Source of the DNA: Vibrionales bacterium SWAT-3
GTDB lineage: Bacteria > Pseudomonadota > Gammaproteobacteria > Enterobacterales > Vibrionaceae
Length of the DNA: 37,526 bases
Direction of reading: 5' to 3'
NCBI GenBank assembly: GCA_000169995.1
Contig: AAZW01000049.1
Location: forward strand, 1 to 37,526
Shown: positions 17,598-25,342 of the stretch, piece by piece
Position numbering within the stretch: position 1 is the first letter of the stretch
How the letters are laid out: each line of letters opens with the position of its first letter
Made by a program: the position numbers and the translations under genes
Notes under the pieces: generated by a model
What the model saw: only the letters and a program-made list of their open reading frames with translations
What the model was told of the DNA's origin: nothing
Database searches by the model: none

Positions 17598-18530
17598 TTA
17601 TTTACTCCCCTCACGCACGATACTTACAAACAGTTCTTCTAGACGGTTAGCTTTGTTACGCATCGAGAGGACTTTCACATTCTGCTCACTCAACTGAGCA
17701 AAGATAGTGTTCAAACCTAGGTTCTTATCAATTTCGATCTCTAAAGAACCATTCACCAAGACTTGGTTATTAACGCCTTCTAACCTAGGCTCCGCAGCTC
17801 CCTCCTCCAGATCAAGGATGAAGGTTTCCGCACTCAGCTTACCTAGTAGCGCCTTCATGGTGGTGTTCTCAATCAACTCACCACGATTAATGATGCCGAT
17901 GTTGCGACACAACATTTCCGCTTCTTCTAGGTAGTGCGTGGTCAAGATAATGGTAATGCCCTGCTTCTCGTTGATCTCTTTGAGGAATTCCCACATCGAG
18001 CGGCGCAGTTCAATATCGACACCTGCAGTTGGCTCATCAAGGATAAGCAGCTGAGGCTCGTGCATCAGCGCACGTGCGATCATCAAACGACGCTTCATAC
18101 CACCAGACAAGTTACGTGCACGTTCGCTACGTTTTTCCCATAAATCGAGTTGAGATAGGTACTTTTTCGCTCGCTCTTTTGCAAGAGCTTTAGGGACACC
18201 GTAGTAACCCGCTTGCTGCAAAACGATCTGCTCAACCGTTTCAAACGGGTTGAAGTTAAACTCTTGAGGAACTAAGCCTAGGTTTTGCTTTGCCAGCTCC
18301 AGATCGGTATCAATGTCGTAGCCGAATACCTTAACCTTGCCAGAGGTTTTATTTACTAACGAAGAGATAACGCCAATGGTGGTGGACTTGCCCGCACCAT
18401 TTGGACCAAGAAGCGCGTAAAAGTCACCTTTTGCTACCTGTAAACTAATGCCTTTAAGTGCCTCGAAGCCGCCAGCATAAGTTTTTCTTAATTGCTCAAT
18501 TTCTAATGCATACATAGAGATGATTGCCAT
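17598..18530 (-). CDS. yadG: ABC transporter ATP-binding protein YadG
   Basis: The 310-residue ATPase drives the YadH permease; the substrate of this exporter pair is unknown. Motifs in order are Walker A GPNGAGKST, Q-loop VPQEFNF, signature LSGGMKRR, Walker B LLILDEPTAG and the switch histidine in TTHYLEEAEM. The C-terminal 75 residues are an extra domain typical of the ABC-2 drug/polysaccharide group. It aligns with E. coli YadG (308) along its whole length. An internal ATG five codons later would also fit (MYALEIEQLRKTY); neither has a strong ribosome site. The gene lies next to the carbonic anhydrase in E. coli; here a SulP gene intervenes. Confidence 0.95.
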   Translation of the reverse strand: MAIISMYALEIEQLRKTYAGGFEALKGISLQVAKGDFYALLGPNGAGKSTTIGVISSLVNKTSGKVKVFGYDIDTDLELAKQNLGLVPQEFNFNPFETVEQIVLQQAGYYGVPKALAKERAKKYLSQLDLWEKRSERARNLSGGMKRRLMIARALMHEPQLLILDEPTAGVDIELRRSMWEFLKEINEKQGITIILTTHYLEEAEMLCRNIGIINRGELIENTTMKALLGKLSAETFILDLEEGAAEPRLEGVNNQVLVNGSLEIEIDKNLGLNTIFAQLSEQNVKVLSMRNKANRLEELFVSIVREGSK

Positions 18531-18737
18531 TTGCTATAAATAGTGTGGTTAGCCGGACAGGATGAAGAGAACGAAACCTGAAATGAACCAGTTGAACTAG
18601 CTCAAGATAATGTACGCGGCCATTTTGCAAACAAGTTTATCGTTGAATGACGATGGATACAAATATCGATTAACGGTTTCGTCATAAAACTTAAAAGAAC
18701 TAAGGCTTCATAAAGCCCTAAATCGAATATCATAGAC

Positions 18738-18771
18738 AAAAAAATACCGCTAAGACATTAACTTAGCGGTA
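18738..18771 (-). terminator. intrinsic terminator of the SulP gene
   Basis: On the minus strand TACCGCTAAG, a 7-base loop and CTTAGCGGTA are followed by seven T. It ends the SulP transcript 70 bp after its stop. The 310-bp gap 18531-18841 holds this terminator and, left of it, the yadG promoter region, in which I see no clear motif and no gene. Confidence 0.93.
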
Positions 18772-18841
18772 CTTTCCGTTATTAGAAATTCATGACCAAT
18801 ATTGATAACTATTGTTCAGGCACAGTGAATTAATAAGAGTA

Positions 18842-20515
18842 TTAAACCGATTCAAATTGGTGCTCGTCTCTCTCAACGTAGCTTGTTGCGGCCGTCAAGG
18901 CTTCATAACGGAAGCGATATGTGTTCGATTCCGGTACTAAATCAATTACGTGGAACTTCTCCAACTGTTGACGAGTGTTCTCATTCGGACACAACAAGTA
19001 CACCTCACATTGAGCGTCTAGCGCATCTTTGATTGCATTCTCTAGCGCAAGACCAACCGTAACATCAATCATAGGTACATCGGTCAGGTCTAGAATCATC
19101 GCTTCATAGTCAGAGATACTTGAGTGCTGACGTGAAATCGCCTTTGAAACACTGAAGATCATCGGCCCTGATAGATAGAAGAACAAAACCTTGCCGTTGG
19201 CATTATCCAGTAGCTGACGTTCGCTATCGGTCAATGGGATATCGTCTTCATCATCACCATCACTGATCGCCTTAACTTGTCTGGCTTGCTCACGGCTCAA
19301 TCTTTCAATAATCAGAATGTTCGAGATAAATACACCTAGTCCAACCGCGATGATCAGGTCAACAAATACGGTTAGCAGCATGACACCATACATCACGCCC
19401 ATACCTGCGTAACTTACCTTGTGTGCACGCTGGATGAAGCTCCAATCAAGAATGTTGAAACCAACGTACATAGCAATACCAGCCAGCACAGCCATAGGGA
19501 TAGGTTCTGTCAACCCACCAGCGACCAAAACCACTAACGCCAATACTAATGCTCGAATCACACCAGACAATGGAGAGCGAGCGCCTACCTGAATATTGGT
19601 TACAGTGCCCATGGTAGCACCCGCACCTGGCAACGCACCAAACAAGCCGGAGAGCATATTTGCAATACCTTGGCCACGCAGTTCTTTATCTGAGTCATGC
19701 TCTTTACGAGTCAATGAGTCTCCAATAACAGCGGTCAAAAGCGTATCAATACAACCTAAAGTACCAAGCACTAAAGCATCAATCACCATAGTTGTGAATT
19801 GCTCAGCGCTAATAGTAGGGATAACGAGAGAAGGCAGACCTGCTGGGATTTCACCAATACGGCGAATAGAATCGGTATCGAAGAAGATAACGGACAAAAG
19901 AGTGACGGCCACCAACGCGACCAGTTGCGCAGGCACATACTTACGGTACTTAGCTGGGAAGCCAAACAGAATACCGAGTGTCAGTGCACCTAGAAATAGC
20001 TCACTCACTTTTAAGTTTGCTAGCGTATCAGGCAAAGCAGAGAGCGTGCCCATTACACCACCGGATGGAGCGGCATGCCCTAACAATGGAGATAGCTGTA
20101 AGATAATCAGAATAACGCCAATGCCCGACATGAATCCGGAGATCACGCTATATGGCATCAAAGTGACGTATTTTCCTAGCTTTAACGTGCCAAGTAATAT
20201 CTGGAATGCACCGGCCATCATCACAACAGTAAAGGTCATTGCCATACCCGTTTCGGGATACTTCGCAACCATACTCGTCATTACGGCAGTCATGATCACC
20301 GTCATCGGGCCGGTAGGTTCAGAAATCAAACTACTCGAACCGCCAAACAATGCTGCAAATAGGCCAACCATAATGGCGCCCCACAAGCCAGCTTCAGCTC
20401 CCGCGCCAGAAGCAACACCAAATGCCAATGCTAAAGGTAACGAGATGATGGCTGTAGTCACACCGCCAAACATATCCCCTTTGAGATTGATATCCGTAAA
20501 ACGACTTCCAAACAA
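18842..20515 (-). CDS. SulP family anion permease with STAS domain (likely bicarbonate uptake)
   Basis: The protein has a multi-helix SulP transport domain (roughly residues 1-400) and a C-terminal cytoplasmic STAS domain (about 440-545; ILDLTDVPMIDVTVG). Family members carry sulfate, bicarbonate or dicarboxylates. The gene is divergent from a beta-carbonic anhydrase with a shared regulatory region, which argues for bicarbonate, as in BicA-type carriers; this is an inference from context. I place the start at a TTG (20515) that gives LFGSRFTDINLKGD and has AAGGTG four bases upstream. The ATG at 20554 would add 13 residues but lacks a ribosome site. The gene is inserted between can and yadG relative to the E. 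coli order. Confidence 0.87.
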   Translation of the reverse strand: MFGSRFTDINLKGDMFGGVTTAIISLPLALAFGVASGAGAEAGLWGAIMVGLFAALFGGSSSLISEPTGPMTVIMTAVMTSMVAKYPETGMAMTFTVVMMAGAFQILLGTLKLGKYVTLMPYSVISGFMSGIGVILIILQLSPLLGHAAPSGGVMGTLSALPDTLANLKVSELFLGALTLGILFGFPAKYRKYVPAQLVALVAVTLLSVIFFDTDSIRRIGEIPAGLPSLVIPTISAEQFTTMVIDALVLGTLGCIDTLLTAVIGDSLTRKEHDSDKELRGQGIANMLSGLFGALPGAGATMGTVTNIQVGARSPLSGVIRALVLALVVLVAGGLTEPIPMAVLAGIAMYVGFNILDWSFIQRAHKVSYAGMGVMYGVMLLTVFVDLIIAVGLGVFISNILIIERLSREQARQVKAISDGDDEDDIPLTDSERQLLDNANGKVLFFYLSGPMIFSVSKAISRQHSSISDYEAMILDLTDVPMIDVTVGLALENAIKDALDAQCEVYLLCPNENTRQQLEKFHVIDLVPESNTYRFRYEALTAATSYVERDEHQFESV

Positions 20516-20759
20516 AACACACCTTCCTGATGATGAAATGACAAACCTTATCACTTTAACAAATGTATCAAGTGTTCAGAAAGTGTTAATTCAATCACAT
20601 TATTCATGTCTTATAACCGGATTATTGATAGTGAGCTAAGTTTATGATTTTCCGTACTAGAACACGTCAGATGAGTACATTTTGACGCAGTTTTTACGAG
20701 ATTGAATTTGTAACATTGTGTATAGTTAAGCATCTTAATTGAGGGATGTAAGAAGCAAG

Positions 20760-21428
20760 ATGCCAGAAATAAAACAGCTTTTTGAGAACAATTCCAAATG
20801 GTCTGAAGAAATTCGCTCTGAAAGACCTGAGTATTTTACAACGCTTGAAGAGGGTCAAAGCCCTGGTTTTCTATGGATAGGTTGTTCAGATAGCCGAGTT
20901 CCAGCCGAGCGCCTGACTGGCTTATATTCTGGAGAACTGTTTGTTCACCGAAACGTGGCCAACCAAGTGGTTCATACCGACCTAAACTGCCTATCTGTCG
21001 TTCAGTACGCAGTGGATGTACTTAAAGTGAAACACATTATTGTTTGTGGTCACTACGGTTGTGGCGGTGTTAATGCGGCAATTGATAACCCGAAACTAGG
21101 CCTTATCAACAACTGGCTACTTCACATTCGTGATAACTACCTAAAATATCGTAAAGAGATCGAAGCGCTTCCACGTGAACAGTGGGGTGACAAGCTTTGT
21201 GAGATTAACGTCGCAGAGCAGGTTTACAACCTAGGTAACTCAACCATTATGCAAAGTGCATGGGAACGTGGCCAAGAGGTCGAGATCCACGGTGTGGTCT
21301 ATGGCATTGGCGATGGCAAGTTACAAGACCTTGGCGTACGCTGCTCTAGTAACGATACTTTAGAGAACAGCCACTTAGAAGCTATCAATAAAATCTTAAC
21401 GACGCCTCTTCTTAGTCAACAAGGCTAA
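20760..21428 (+). CDS. can: Beta-class carbonic anhydrase
   Basis: The enzyme interconverts carbon dioxide and bicarbonate, supplying bicarbonate for carboxylations at air levels of carbon dioxide. From the chosen ATG it has 222 residues with zinc ligands C42 (GCSDSR, with D44 and R46 as the catalytic dyad) and the H and C of CGHYGCGG. It tracks E. coli Can closely (INNWLLHIRD, EQVYNLG.STIMQSAW). The frame opens at 20739, but that ATG has its GAGGG directly attached, while the ATG at 20760 gives the family N-terminus (MPEIKQLFENNSKW) and has AAGAAG nearby. A -10-like TATAGT is at 20721-20726. The SulP gene is divergent, and hpt converges on it as in E. coli. Confidence 0.95.
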   Translation: MPEIKQLFENNSKWSEEIRSERPEYFTTLEEGQSPGFLWIGCSDSRVPAERLTGLYSGELFVHRNVANQVVHTDLNCLSVVQYAVDVLKVKHIIVCGHYGCGGVNAAIDNPKLGLINNWLLHIRDNYLKYRKEIEALPREQWGDKLCEINVAEQVYNLGNSTIMQSAWERGQEVEIHGVVYGIGDGKLQDLGVRCSSNDTLENSHLEAINKILTTPLLSQQG

Positions 21429-21445
21429 TTATCTCTATCAAATAC

Positions 21446-21474
21446 AAAAAGCCCGCATCAAGCGGGCTTTTTAA
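21446..21474. terminator. bidirectional terminator between can and hpt
   Basis: AAAAAGCCCGC, loop ATCAA, GCGGGCTTTTT. The GC-rich 6-bp core with A and T runs on both sides serves can (plus) and hpt (minus). Confidence 0.95.
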
Positions 21475-21499
21475 TGTCTTGTGTCAGCAAGTGTAGTAA

Positions 21500-22030
21500 T
21501 TACTCTTGCGGTACCACTTTACCAATGTATGGCAGGTGACGGTATTTTTGAGCGTAGTCGATACCAACACCAACAACGAACTCGTCTGGGATTTCGAAGC
21601 CAATCCACTTAGTATCAACTTCAACTTCACGACGTGAAGGCTTGTCTAATAGCGTACAGATCTCAATAGATTTAGGACCACGTAGGCTCAAGATCTCTTT
21701 TACCTTAGTCAGTGTGTTACCAGTATCGATAATATCTTCTACAAGCAGAACGTCTTTACCTTGGATGTCGTCATCTAGGTCTTTCAAAATACGAACATCA
21801 CGTGAGCTTTCCATGCTGTTGCCATAACTAGACGCGGTCATGAAATCAACTTGGTGAGTTAAATCGATAGCACGAGCAAGATCCGCCATAAAGACAAACG
21901 ATCCACGTAATAAGCCAACTAAAACTAGATCTTCACTGCCTTTGTAGTGTTCCGTGATCTGTTTGCCTAGTTCGTTCACTCGATCCTGAACTTCCTGCTC
22001 AGAGATCATGACTTCAACTGTATGCTTCAT
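21500..22030 (-). CDS. hpt: Hypoxanthine phosphoribosyltransferase
   Basis: Hpt salvages hypoxanthine (and guanine weakly) to the nucleotide with PRPP. From the ATG at 22030 the protein is 176 residues, MKHTVEVMISEQEVQDRVNE, as in E. coli; the frame extends 17 codons further up to 22081, but the extension has no family counterpart. The PRPP-binding loop VLLVEDIIDTGNTL and the flexible-loop stretch FMTASSYGNSM are present, followed by the conserved LLDKPSRREV and VGVGIDYAQKYRHLPYIG. GAGAG precedes the chosen start. It is divergent from the luxR-type regulator. Confidence 0.96.
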   Translation of the reverse strand: MKHTVEVMISEQEVQDRVNELGKQITEHYKGSEDLVLVGLLRGSFVFMADLARAIDLTHQVDFMTASSYGNSMESSRDVRILKDLDDDIQGKDVLLVEDIIDTGNTLTKVKEILSLRGPKSIEICTLLDKPSRREVEVDTKWIGFEIPDEFVVGVGIDYAQKYRHLPYIGKVVPQE

Positions 22031-22330
22031 ACTGCTCTCATTTTGTTTGGTGATTGCGACAAGTGTAGACAGTTTTGCCATTAGCGCCGCTCAATTTTGT
22101 GCGTAAGTCTAGCACTGCTCAAATACCCACACCACCTTATGGTTCCAATTTACTGTCAGATTATCAACGAAATGTGCACTTGTGCCTTGTCTGATAGTCG
22201 CCTTATTTCACATCAATGTGGATCACGCTTTATGGATCAAGTTTGATGTAACTGTCTATTAAATAAGCTCAAAGGATTGACCATTGGCATATGCACCATT
22301 ACACTCATCTTGGCTTAAATAATAATAAAA
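22031..22330. promoter_or_regulatory. hpt / luxR divergent control region
   Basis: There is no gene in this stretch between hpt and the quorum-sensing regulator. A perfect palindromic pair CACAT-CA-ATGTG lies at 22209-22220, and AT-rich promoter-like DNA (TATTAAAT) at about 22257-22264. HapR/LuxR proteins repress their own genes in other vibrios, so an autoregulatory site is expected here, but I do not see a full consensus site and will not place one. Confidence 0.4.
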
Positions 22331-22357
22331 TCATTAATATAAAAATCGTTGGCAAGG
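22331..22357 (+). promoter_or_regulatory. predicted Qrr small-RNA pairing site in the luxR leader
   Basis: Two blocks in the 5' leader can pair with the conserved Qrr core as I remember it (CCUAGCCAACUGACGUUGUUAGUGAAUAA). GTTGGCAAGG at 22348-22357 pairs with CCUAGCCAAC with one mismatch, and TCATTAA at 22331-22337 pairs with UUAGUGA with one G-U pair. The right block covers the Shine-Dalgarno AAGGA, so pairing would block translation, the known mode of Qrr control of hapR/luxR at low cell density. Confidence 0.6.
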
Positions 22358-22365
22358 AAAATAAA

Positions 22366-22971
22366 ATGGACTCAATATCTAAGAGACCTAGAACTAGGCT
22401 TTCACCTTTAAAAAGAAAACTTCAGCTGATGGAAATCGCGCTTGAAGTATTCTCTCGTCGCGGCATTGGCCGTGGTGGTCACGCTGACATTGCAGATATC
22501 GCTCAGGTATCAGTAGCAACAGTATTTAACTACTTCCCTACTCGTGAAGATCTGGTTGATGAAGTGCTAAATCATGTTGTCCGTCAATTCTCGAACTTCC
22601 TTTCAGACAATATCGATCTAGATATTCACGCAAAACAAAACCTACATAATATTGCGACTGAAATGGTGACACTAGTCGCTCAAGACAGCCACTGGTTGAA
22701 CGTATGGTTCGAATGGAGCGCATCGACGCGTGACGAAGTATGGCCACTGTTCGTAACGACAAACCGCACTAACCAAATGTTGGTACAAAACATGTTTAGT
22801 AAAGCGATTGAGCGCGGCGAAGTGTGTGACGATCACGATCCTAAGCATCTGGCGAATCTGTTCCACGGCATCTGCTACTCGCTATTTATCCAAGCGAAAC
22901 GTGTCGATACCAATGAAGAGTTGTCGACTTTAACTGACAGCTACTTGAACATGTTGTGTATCTATAAGTAG
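22366..22971 (+). CDS. luxR: LuxR/HapR/OpaR-type quorum-sensing master regulator (TetR family)
   Basis: This is the high-cell-density regulator of vibrios (LuxR of V. harveyi, HapR, OpaR, SmcR, LitR), a TetR-type dimeric DNA-binding protein unrelated to V. fischeri LuxR. The 201-residue protein starts MDSISKRPRTRLSPLKRKLQ and carries the helix-turn-helix at about 36-62 (HADIADIAQVSVATVFNYFP), then the ligand-pocket/dimer domain with VWFEWSASTRDEVWPLF and NLFHGICYSLF, typical of the group. AAGGA lies 7 bases before the ATG at 22366; the frame also runs up to 22291, but that adds residues unknown in the family. Translation is probably controlled by Qrr RNAs. A long 7-bp repeat begins at its stop codon. 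Which subfamily name applies depends on the species. Confidence 0.95.
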   Translation: MDSISKRPRTRLSPLKRKLQLMEIALEVFSRRGIGRGGHADIADIAQVSVATVFNYFPTREDLVDEVLNHVVRQFSNFLSDNIDLDIHAKQNLHNIATEMVTLVAQDSHWLNVWFEWSASTRDEVWPLFVTTNRTNQMLVQNMFSKAIERGEVCDDHDPKHLANLFHGICYSLFIQAKRVDTNEELSTLTDSYLNMLCIYK

Positions 22972-23053
22972 ATTCGAGATTCGAGATTCGAGATTCGAGA
23001 TTCGAGATTCGAGATTCGAGATTCGAGATTCGAGATTCGAGATTCGAGATTCG
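22971..23053. repeat. heptanucleotide tandem repeat GATTCGA, 11.9 copies
   Basis: Eleven perfect copies of GATTCGA and a twelfth lacking its last base. The first G is the third base of the luxR TAG stop codon. No copy shows a mismatch, so the array is young or kept uniform by slippage. It lies in the luxR 3' untranslated region before the terminator; each unit contains half of TCGA palindromes that could pair with neighbours in RNA. It has no spacers and is not a CRISPR. Confidence 0.97.
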
Positions 23054-23066
23054 GTTAAAACTATTG

Positions 23067-23097
23067 AAAGGGTTGGCGTTTGCGTCAATCCTTTTTT
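23067..23097 (+). terminator. intrinsic terminator of luxR
   Basis: AAAGGGTTGGCG, loop TTTG, CGTCAATCCTTT plus further T. The 12-bp stem is complete in RNA if two G-U pairs are counted. Confidence 0.88.
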
Positions 23098-23125
23098 GTT
23101 ACAAGCAGATAGCGGTTGGTTGAAA

Positions 23126-23378
23126 GAGATTCCCTACTCCTTCCTTCGTCAGTCTAGGGAATGACGGATATAAAGAACTCCTGTACTTCACCGTCGAAGA
23201 AATGAATCAGCCATTCAAGTCTGAGATTACCAACTCCCTCCTTCGTCAGTCTAAGGAATGATGACTATAAAGAGCTCCTGCACTTAACCATCGAAGAAAT
23301 GAATCAGCTACTCAAGCCAGAGGTTACCTCTTCTCTCCCTCACAAGCCTCGGGAATGACAGGGGGAATAGTGAGCTGC
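23126..23378. repeat. 97-bp tandem repeat, two full copies and a partial third
   Basis: Copies are 23126-23222, 23223-23319 (both exactly 97 bp) and a more diverged 59-bp part at 23320-23378. Each begins GAGATTnCC.ACTCC and contains TCGTCAGTCTA.GGAATGA; the first two also share CGAAGAAATGAATCAGC. No reading frame of note crosses it. It lies between the convergent luxR and lpd genes and makes up most of the otherwise empty stretch 23098-23503. Confidence 0.88.
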
Positions 23379-23428
23379 GGCTCTTTCATACTCAAGAATC
23401 ACTAAAGAACAAACTCCAGCATCTCACT

Positions 23429-23470
23429 CCGTCATCCTCAAGAGTGAGGGACGAGCGAGTTGGGGATCTC
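23429..23470 (-). repeat. inverted copy of the 42-bp core of the 97-bp repeat
   Basis: The reverse complement reads GAGATCCCCAACTCGCTCGT and then CCCTCACTCTTGAGGATGACGG. It aligns without gaps to the first 42 bases of the repeat at 23126 (about two thirds identical by eye). Direct and inverted copies together suggest a dispersed vibrio intergenic element. Confidence 0.75.
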
Positions 23471-23503
23471 TTGCAGAAAAATAACTCACTTATAATGACG
23501 TAT

Positions 23504-23533
23504 AAAAAAACCGCTGACGAATCAGCGGCTTTT
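23504..23533 (-). terminator. intrinsic terminator of the pdhR-aceE-aceF-lpd operon
   Basis: On the minus strand GCCGCTGA, a short loop, TCAGCGG and seven T. It lies 137 bp after the lpd stop, with ERIC-like copy 2 in between. Confidence 0.92.
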
Positions 23534-23553
23534 ACAATCTACATATACTCAAA

Positions 23554-23670
23554 ATAATTGGAGTTGCAGCTAGGCAACAAATAAGTTCAGCCCTATGAGC
23601 ATAGGAGTTCTATGTAATTAGGGTGAACTTACGCAGTTAACAACACTGCGGCTTCAAGTATGAAGAGTAT
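23554..23670 (+). repeat. ERIC-like intergenic repeat, copy 2
   Basis: A 117-bp partner of the element at 335-465, in the same orientation, without the 15-bp GC-rich block. The arms CCTATGAGCATAGGA and TTCTATGTAATTAGGG form the centre of a long imperfect hairpin. The end AAGTATGAAGAGTAT touches the lpd stop codon directly. It therefore forms most of the 3' untranslated region of the pyruvate dehydrogenase transcript. Confidence 0.85.
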
Positions 23671-25101
23671 TTACTTCTTCTTTTTCACTGCTTTCTTGTT
23701 TGGAAGGTCAGTGATTGAACCTTCGAATACTTCCGCAGCAAGACCAACAGACTCGTGTAGAGTTGGGTGAGCGTGGATAGTAAGAGCGATATCTTCTGCG
23801 TCACAACCCATTTCGATTGCTAGGCCGATTTCACCAAGAAGCTCACCACCGTTAGTACCAACAACAGCACCACCGATTACGCGATGAGTATCTTTATCGA
23901 AGATCATCTTAGTCATACCGTCTGCACAGTCAGAAGCGATTGCACGACCAGAAGCAGCCCAAGGGAAAGTAGCAACTTCGTAGTTGATGCCTTCAGCTTT
24001 CGCTTCTTTCTCAGTCTTACCTACCCAAGCAACTTCTGGCTCAGTGTACGCAATTGATGGGATTACTTTAGGGTCGAAGTAGTGCTTCTTGCCAGAGATA
24101 ACTTCAGCAGCTACGTGACCTTCATGCACACCTTTGTGAGCAAGCATTGGTTGACCAACAACGTCACCGATCGCGTGGATGTGAGGAACGTTTGTACGCA
24201 TTTGCTTATCAACGTTGATGAAGCCACGCTCGTCAACTTCGATACCTGCTTTTTCAGCATCGATAAGTGCACCGTTTGGAACACGACCGATAGCAACAAG
24301 AACAGCATCGTAGCGCTCAGCTTCAGCTGGTGCTTTCTTGCCTTCCATTGAAACGTAGATACCATCTTCTTTCGCTTCAACTGCAGTTACTTTAGTCTCA
24401 AGCATTAGCTTGAACTTGTTCTTGATACGCTTAGTGAAGACTTTAACGATGTCTTTATCCGCAGCAGGGATAACTTGGTCGAACATCTCAACTACGTCTA
24501 CTTTAGAACCTAGAGAGTGGTAAACCGTACCCATTTCAAGACCGATGATACCACCGCCCATGATAAGCAGTTTTTCAGGAACTTCTTTCAGCTCAAGTGC
24601 ATCCGTAGAATCCCAAATACGTGGGTCTTCATGTGGAATGAAAGGAAGTTTGATTGGGCGAGAACCCGCAGCGATGATTGCGTTATCGAAGTTAACTGTT
24701 GTTGCTTCGCCTTCGCCTTCAACTAGGATGCTGTTAGGACCAGTGAACTTACCGAAACCGTTAACAACTGTTACGTTACGCATCTTAGCCATACCGCCAA
24801 GACCGCCAGTTAGTTGGTCTACTACTTTTTCTTTCCAGATACGGATTTTGCTGATGTCCGTTTGTGGCTCGCCGAATACAACGCCGTGCTCTGCCATCGC
24901 TTTCGCTTCTTCGATTACTTTAGAAACGTGAAGAAGTGCTTTCGATGGAATACAACCAACGTTTAGACATACACCACCAAGAGTGCTGTAACGTTCAACT
25001 AGTACTGTTTCTAGACCTAAATCCGCACAACGGAATGCAGCTGAGTAACCAGCAGGACCTGAACCAAGTACAACAACTTGGGCTTTAATTTCTTTGCTCA
25101 T
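23671..25101 (-). CDS. lpdA: Dihydrolipoamide dehydrogenase (E3)
   Basis: E3 reoxidises the lipoyl groups of the pyruvate and 2-oxoglutarate dehydrogenases and of the glycine cleavage system, passing electrons through FAD to NAD. The 476-residue protein has the FAD motif LGSGPAGYSAA, the redox disulfide C45/C50 in GGVCLNVGCIPSK, the NAD motif GGGIIGLEMG, the second FAD motif AIGDVVGQPMLAH, and the catalytic H445/E450 pair in HAHPTLHESVG. The end is unusually lysine-rich (KKAVKKKK). It is the last gene of the operon, 241 bp after aceF, a gap that could hold a separate promoter as in E. coli so that E3 can serve the other complexes. Confidence 0.98.
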   Translation of the reverse strand: MSKEIKAQVVVLGSGPAGYSAAFRCADLGLETVLVERYSTLGGVCLNVGCIPSKALLHVSKVIEEAKAMAEHGVVFGEPQTDISKIRIWKEKVVDQLTGGLGGMAKMRNVTVVNGFGKFTGPNSILVEGEGEATTVNFDNAIIAAGSRPIKLPFIPHEDPRIWDSTDALELKEVPEKLLIMGGGIIGLEMGTVYHSLGSKVDVVEMFDQVIPAADKDIVKVFTKRIKNKFKLMLETKVTAVEAKEDGIYVSMEGKKAPAEAERYDAVLVAIGRVPNGALIDAEKAGIEVDERGFINVDKQMRTNVPHIHAIGDVVGQPMLAHKGVHEGHVAAEVISGKKHYFDPKVIPSIAYTEPEVAWVGKTEKEAKAEGINYEVATFPWAASGRAIASDCADGMTKMIFDKDTHRVIGGAVVGTNGGELLGEIGLAIEMGCDAEDIALTIHAHPTLHESVGLAAEVFEGSITDLPNKKAVKKKK

Positions 25102-25300
25102 TGTGACCTCTTGTAGTCATTATCCCTAACAGGCTGAGTAGATGTTCTTAAAATTATTGGGCTTTCAAACAGCCAACATTTTACAGAGATGTTAACAGTG
25201 TGAAAGTAGCTTTAAGTTAGCCTGTGAGCTAGACAACACTTCCCTTTAGCTTTATGAGAAAAGCGGGAACTGTTCTCTAAAAATAGTCTTTATATAAAGA

Positions 25301-25328
25301 ATTAAGGTGACCCGAAAGCCACCTTAAT
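25301..25328 (-). other. hairpin between aceF and lpd
   Basis: ATTAAGGTG and CACCTTAAT form a 9-bp stem with a 10-base loop, starting 15 bp after the aceF stop. The minus-strand sequence just beyond is TCTTTATATAAAGA, itself a palindrome, with no long T run. It may act as a weak attenuator or as a processing or stability signal separating aceEF from lpd levels. The remaining gap (25102-25300) contains no gene; an lpd promoter is plausible but not identified. Confidence 0.5.
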
Positions 25329-25342
25329 AATTACTTTCTCAA

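Noticed and set aside
19596..20639. 347-codon open frame on the plus strand opposite the SulP gene
   Set aside because: It is antisense to a clear SulP protein, has no recognisable domain or ribosome site and is Pro/Asn/Ile-rich in the way of a reverse-strand shadow.
22291..22365. Longer luxR start at 22291
   Set aside because: The extra 25 residues have no counterpart in the family and would place coding sequence over the leader region that pairs with Qrr; the ATG at 22366 has a good ribosome site.
22971..23053. Possible CRISPR array
   Set aside because: The units are 7 bp and directly joined; there are no spacers and no cas genes.
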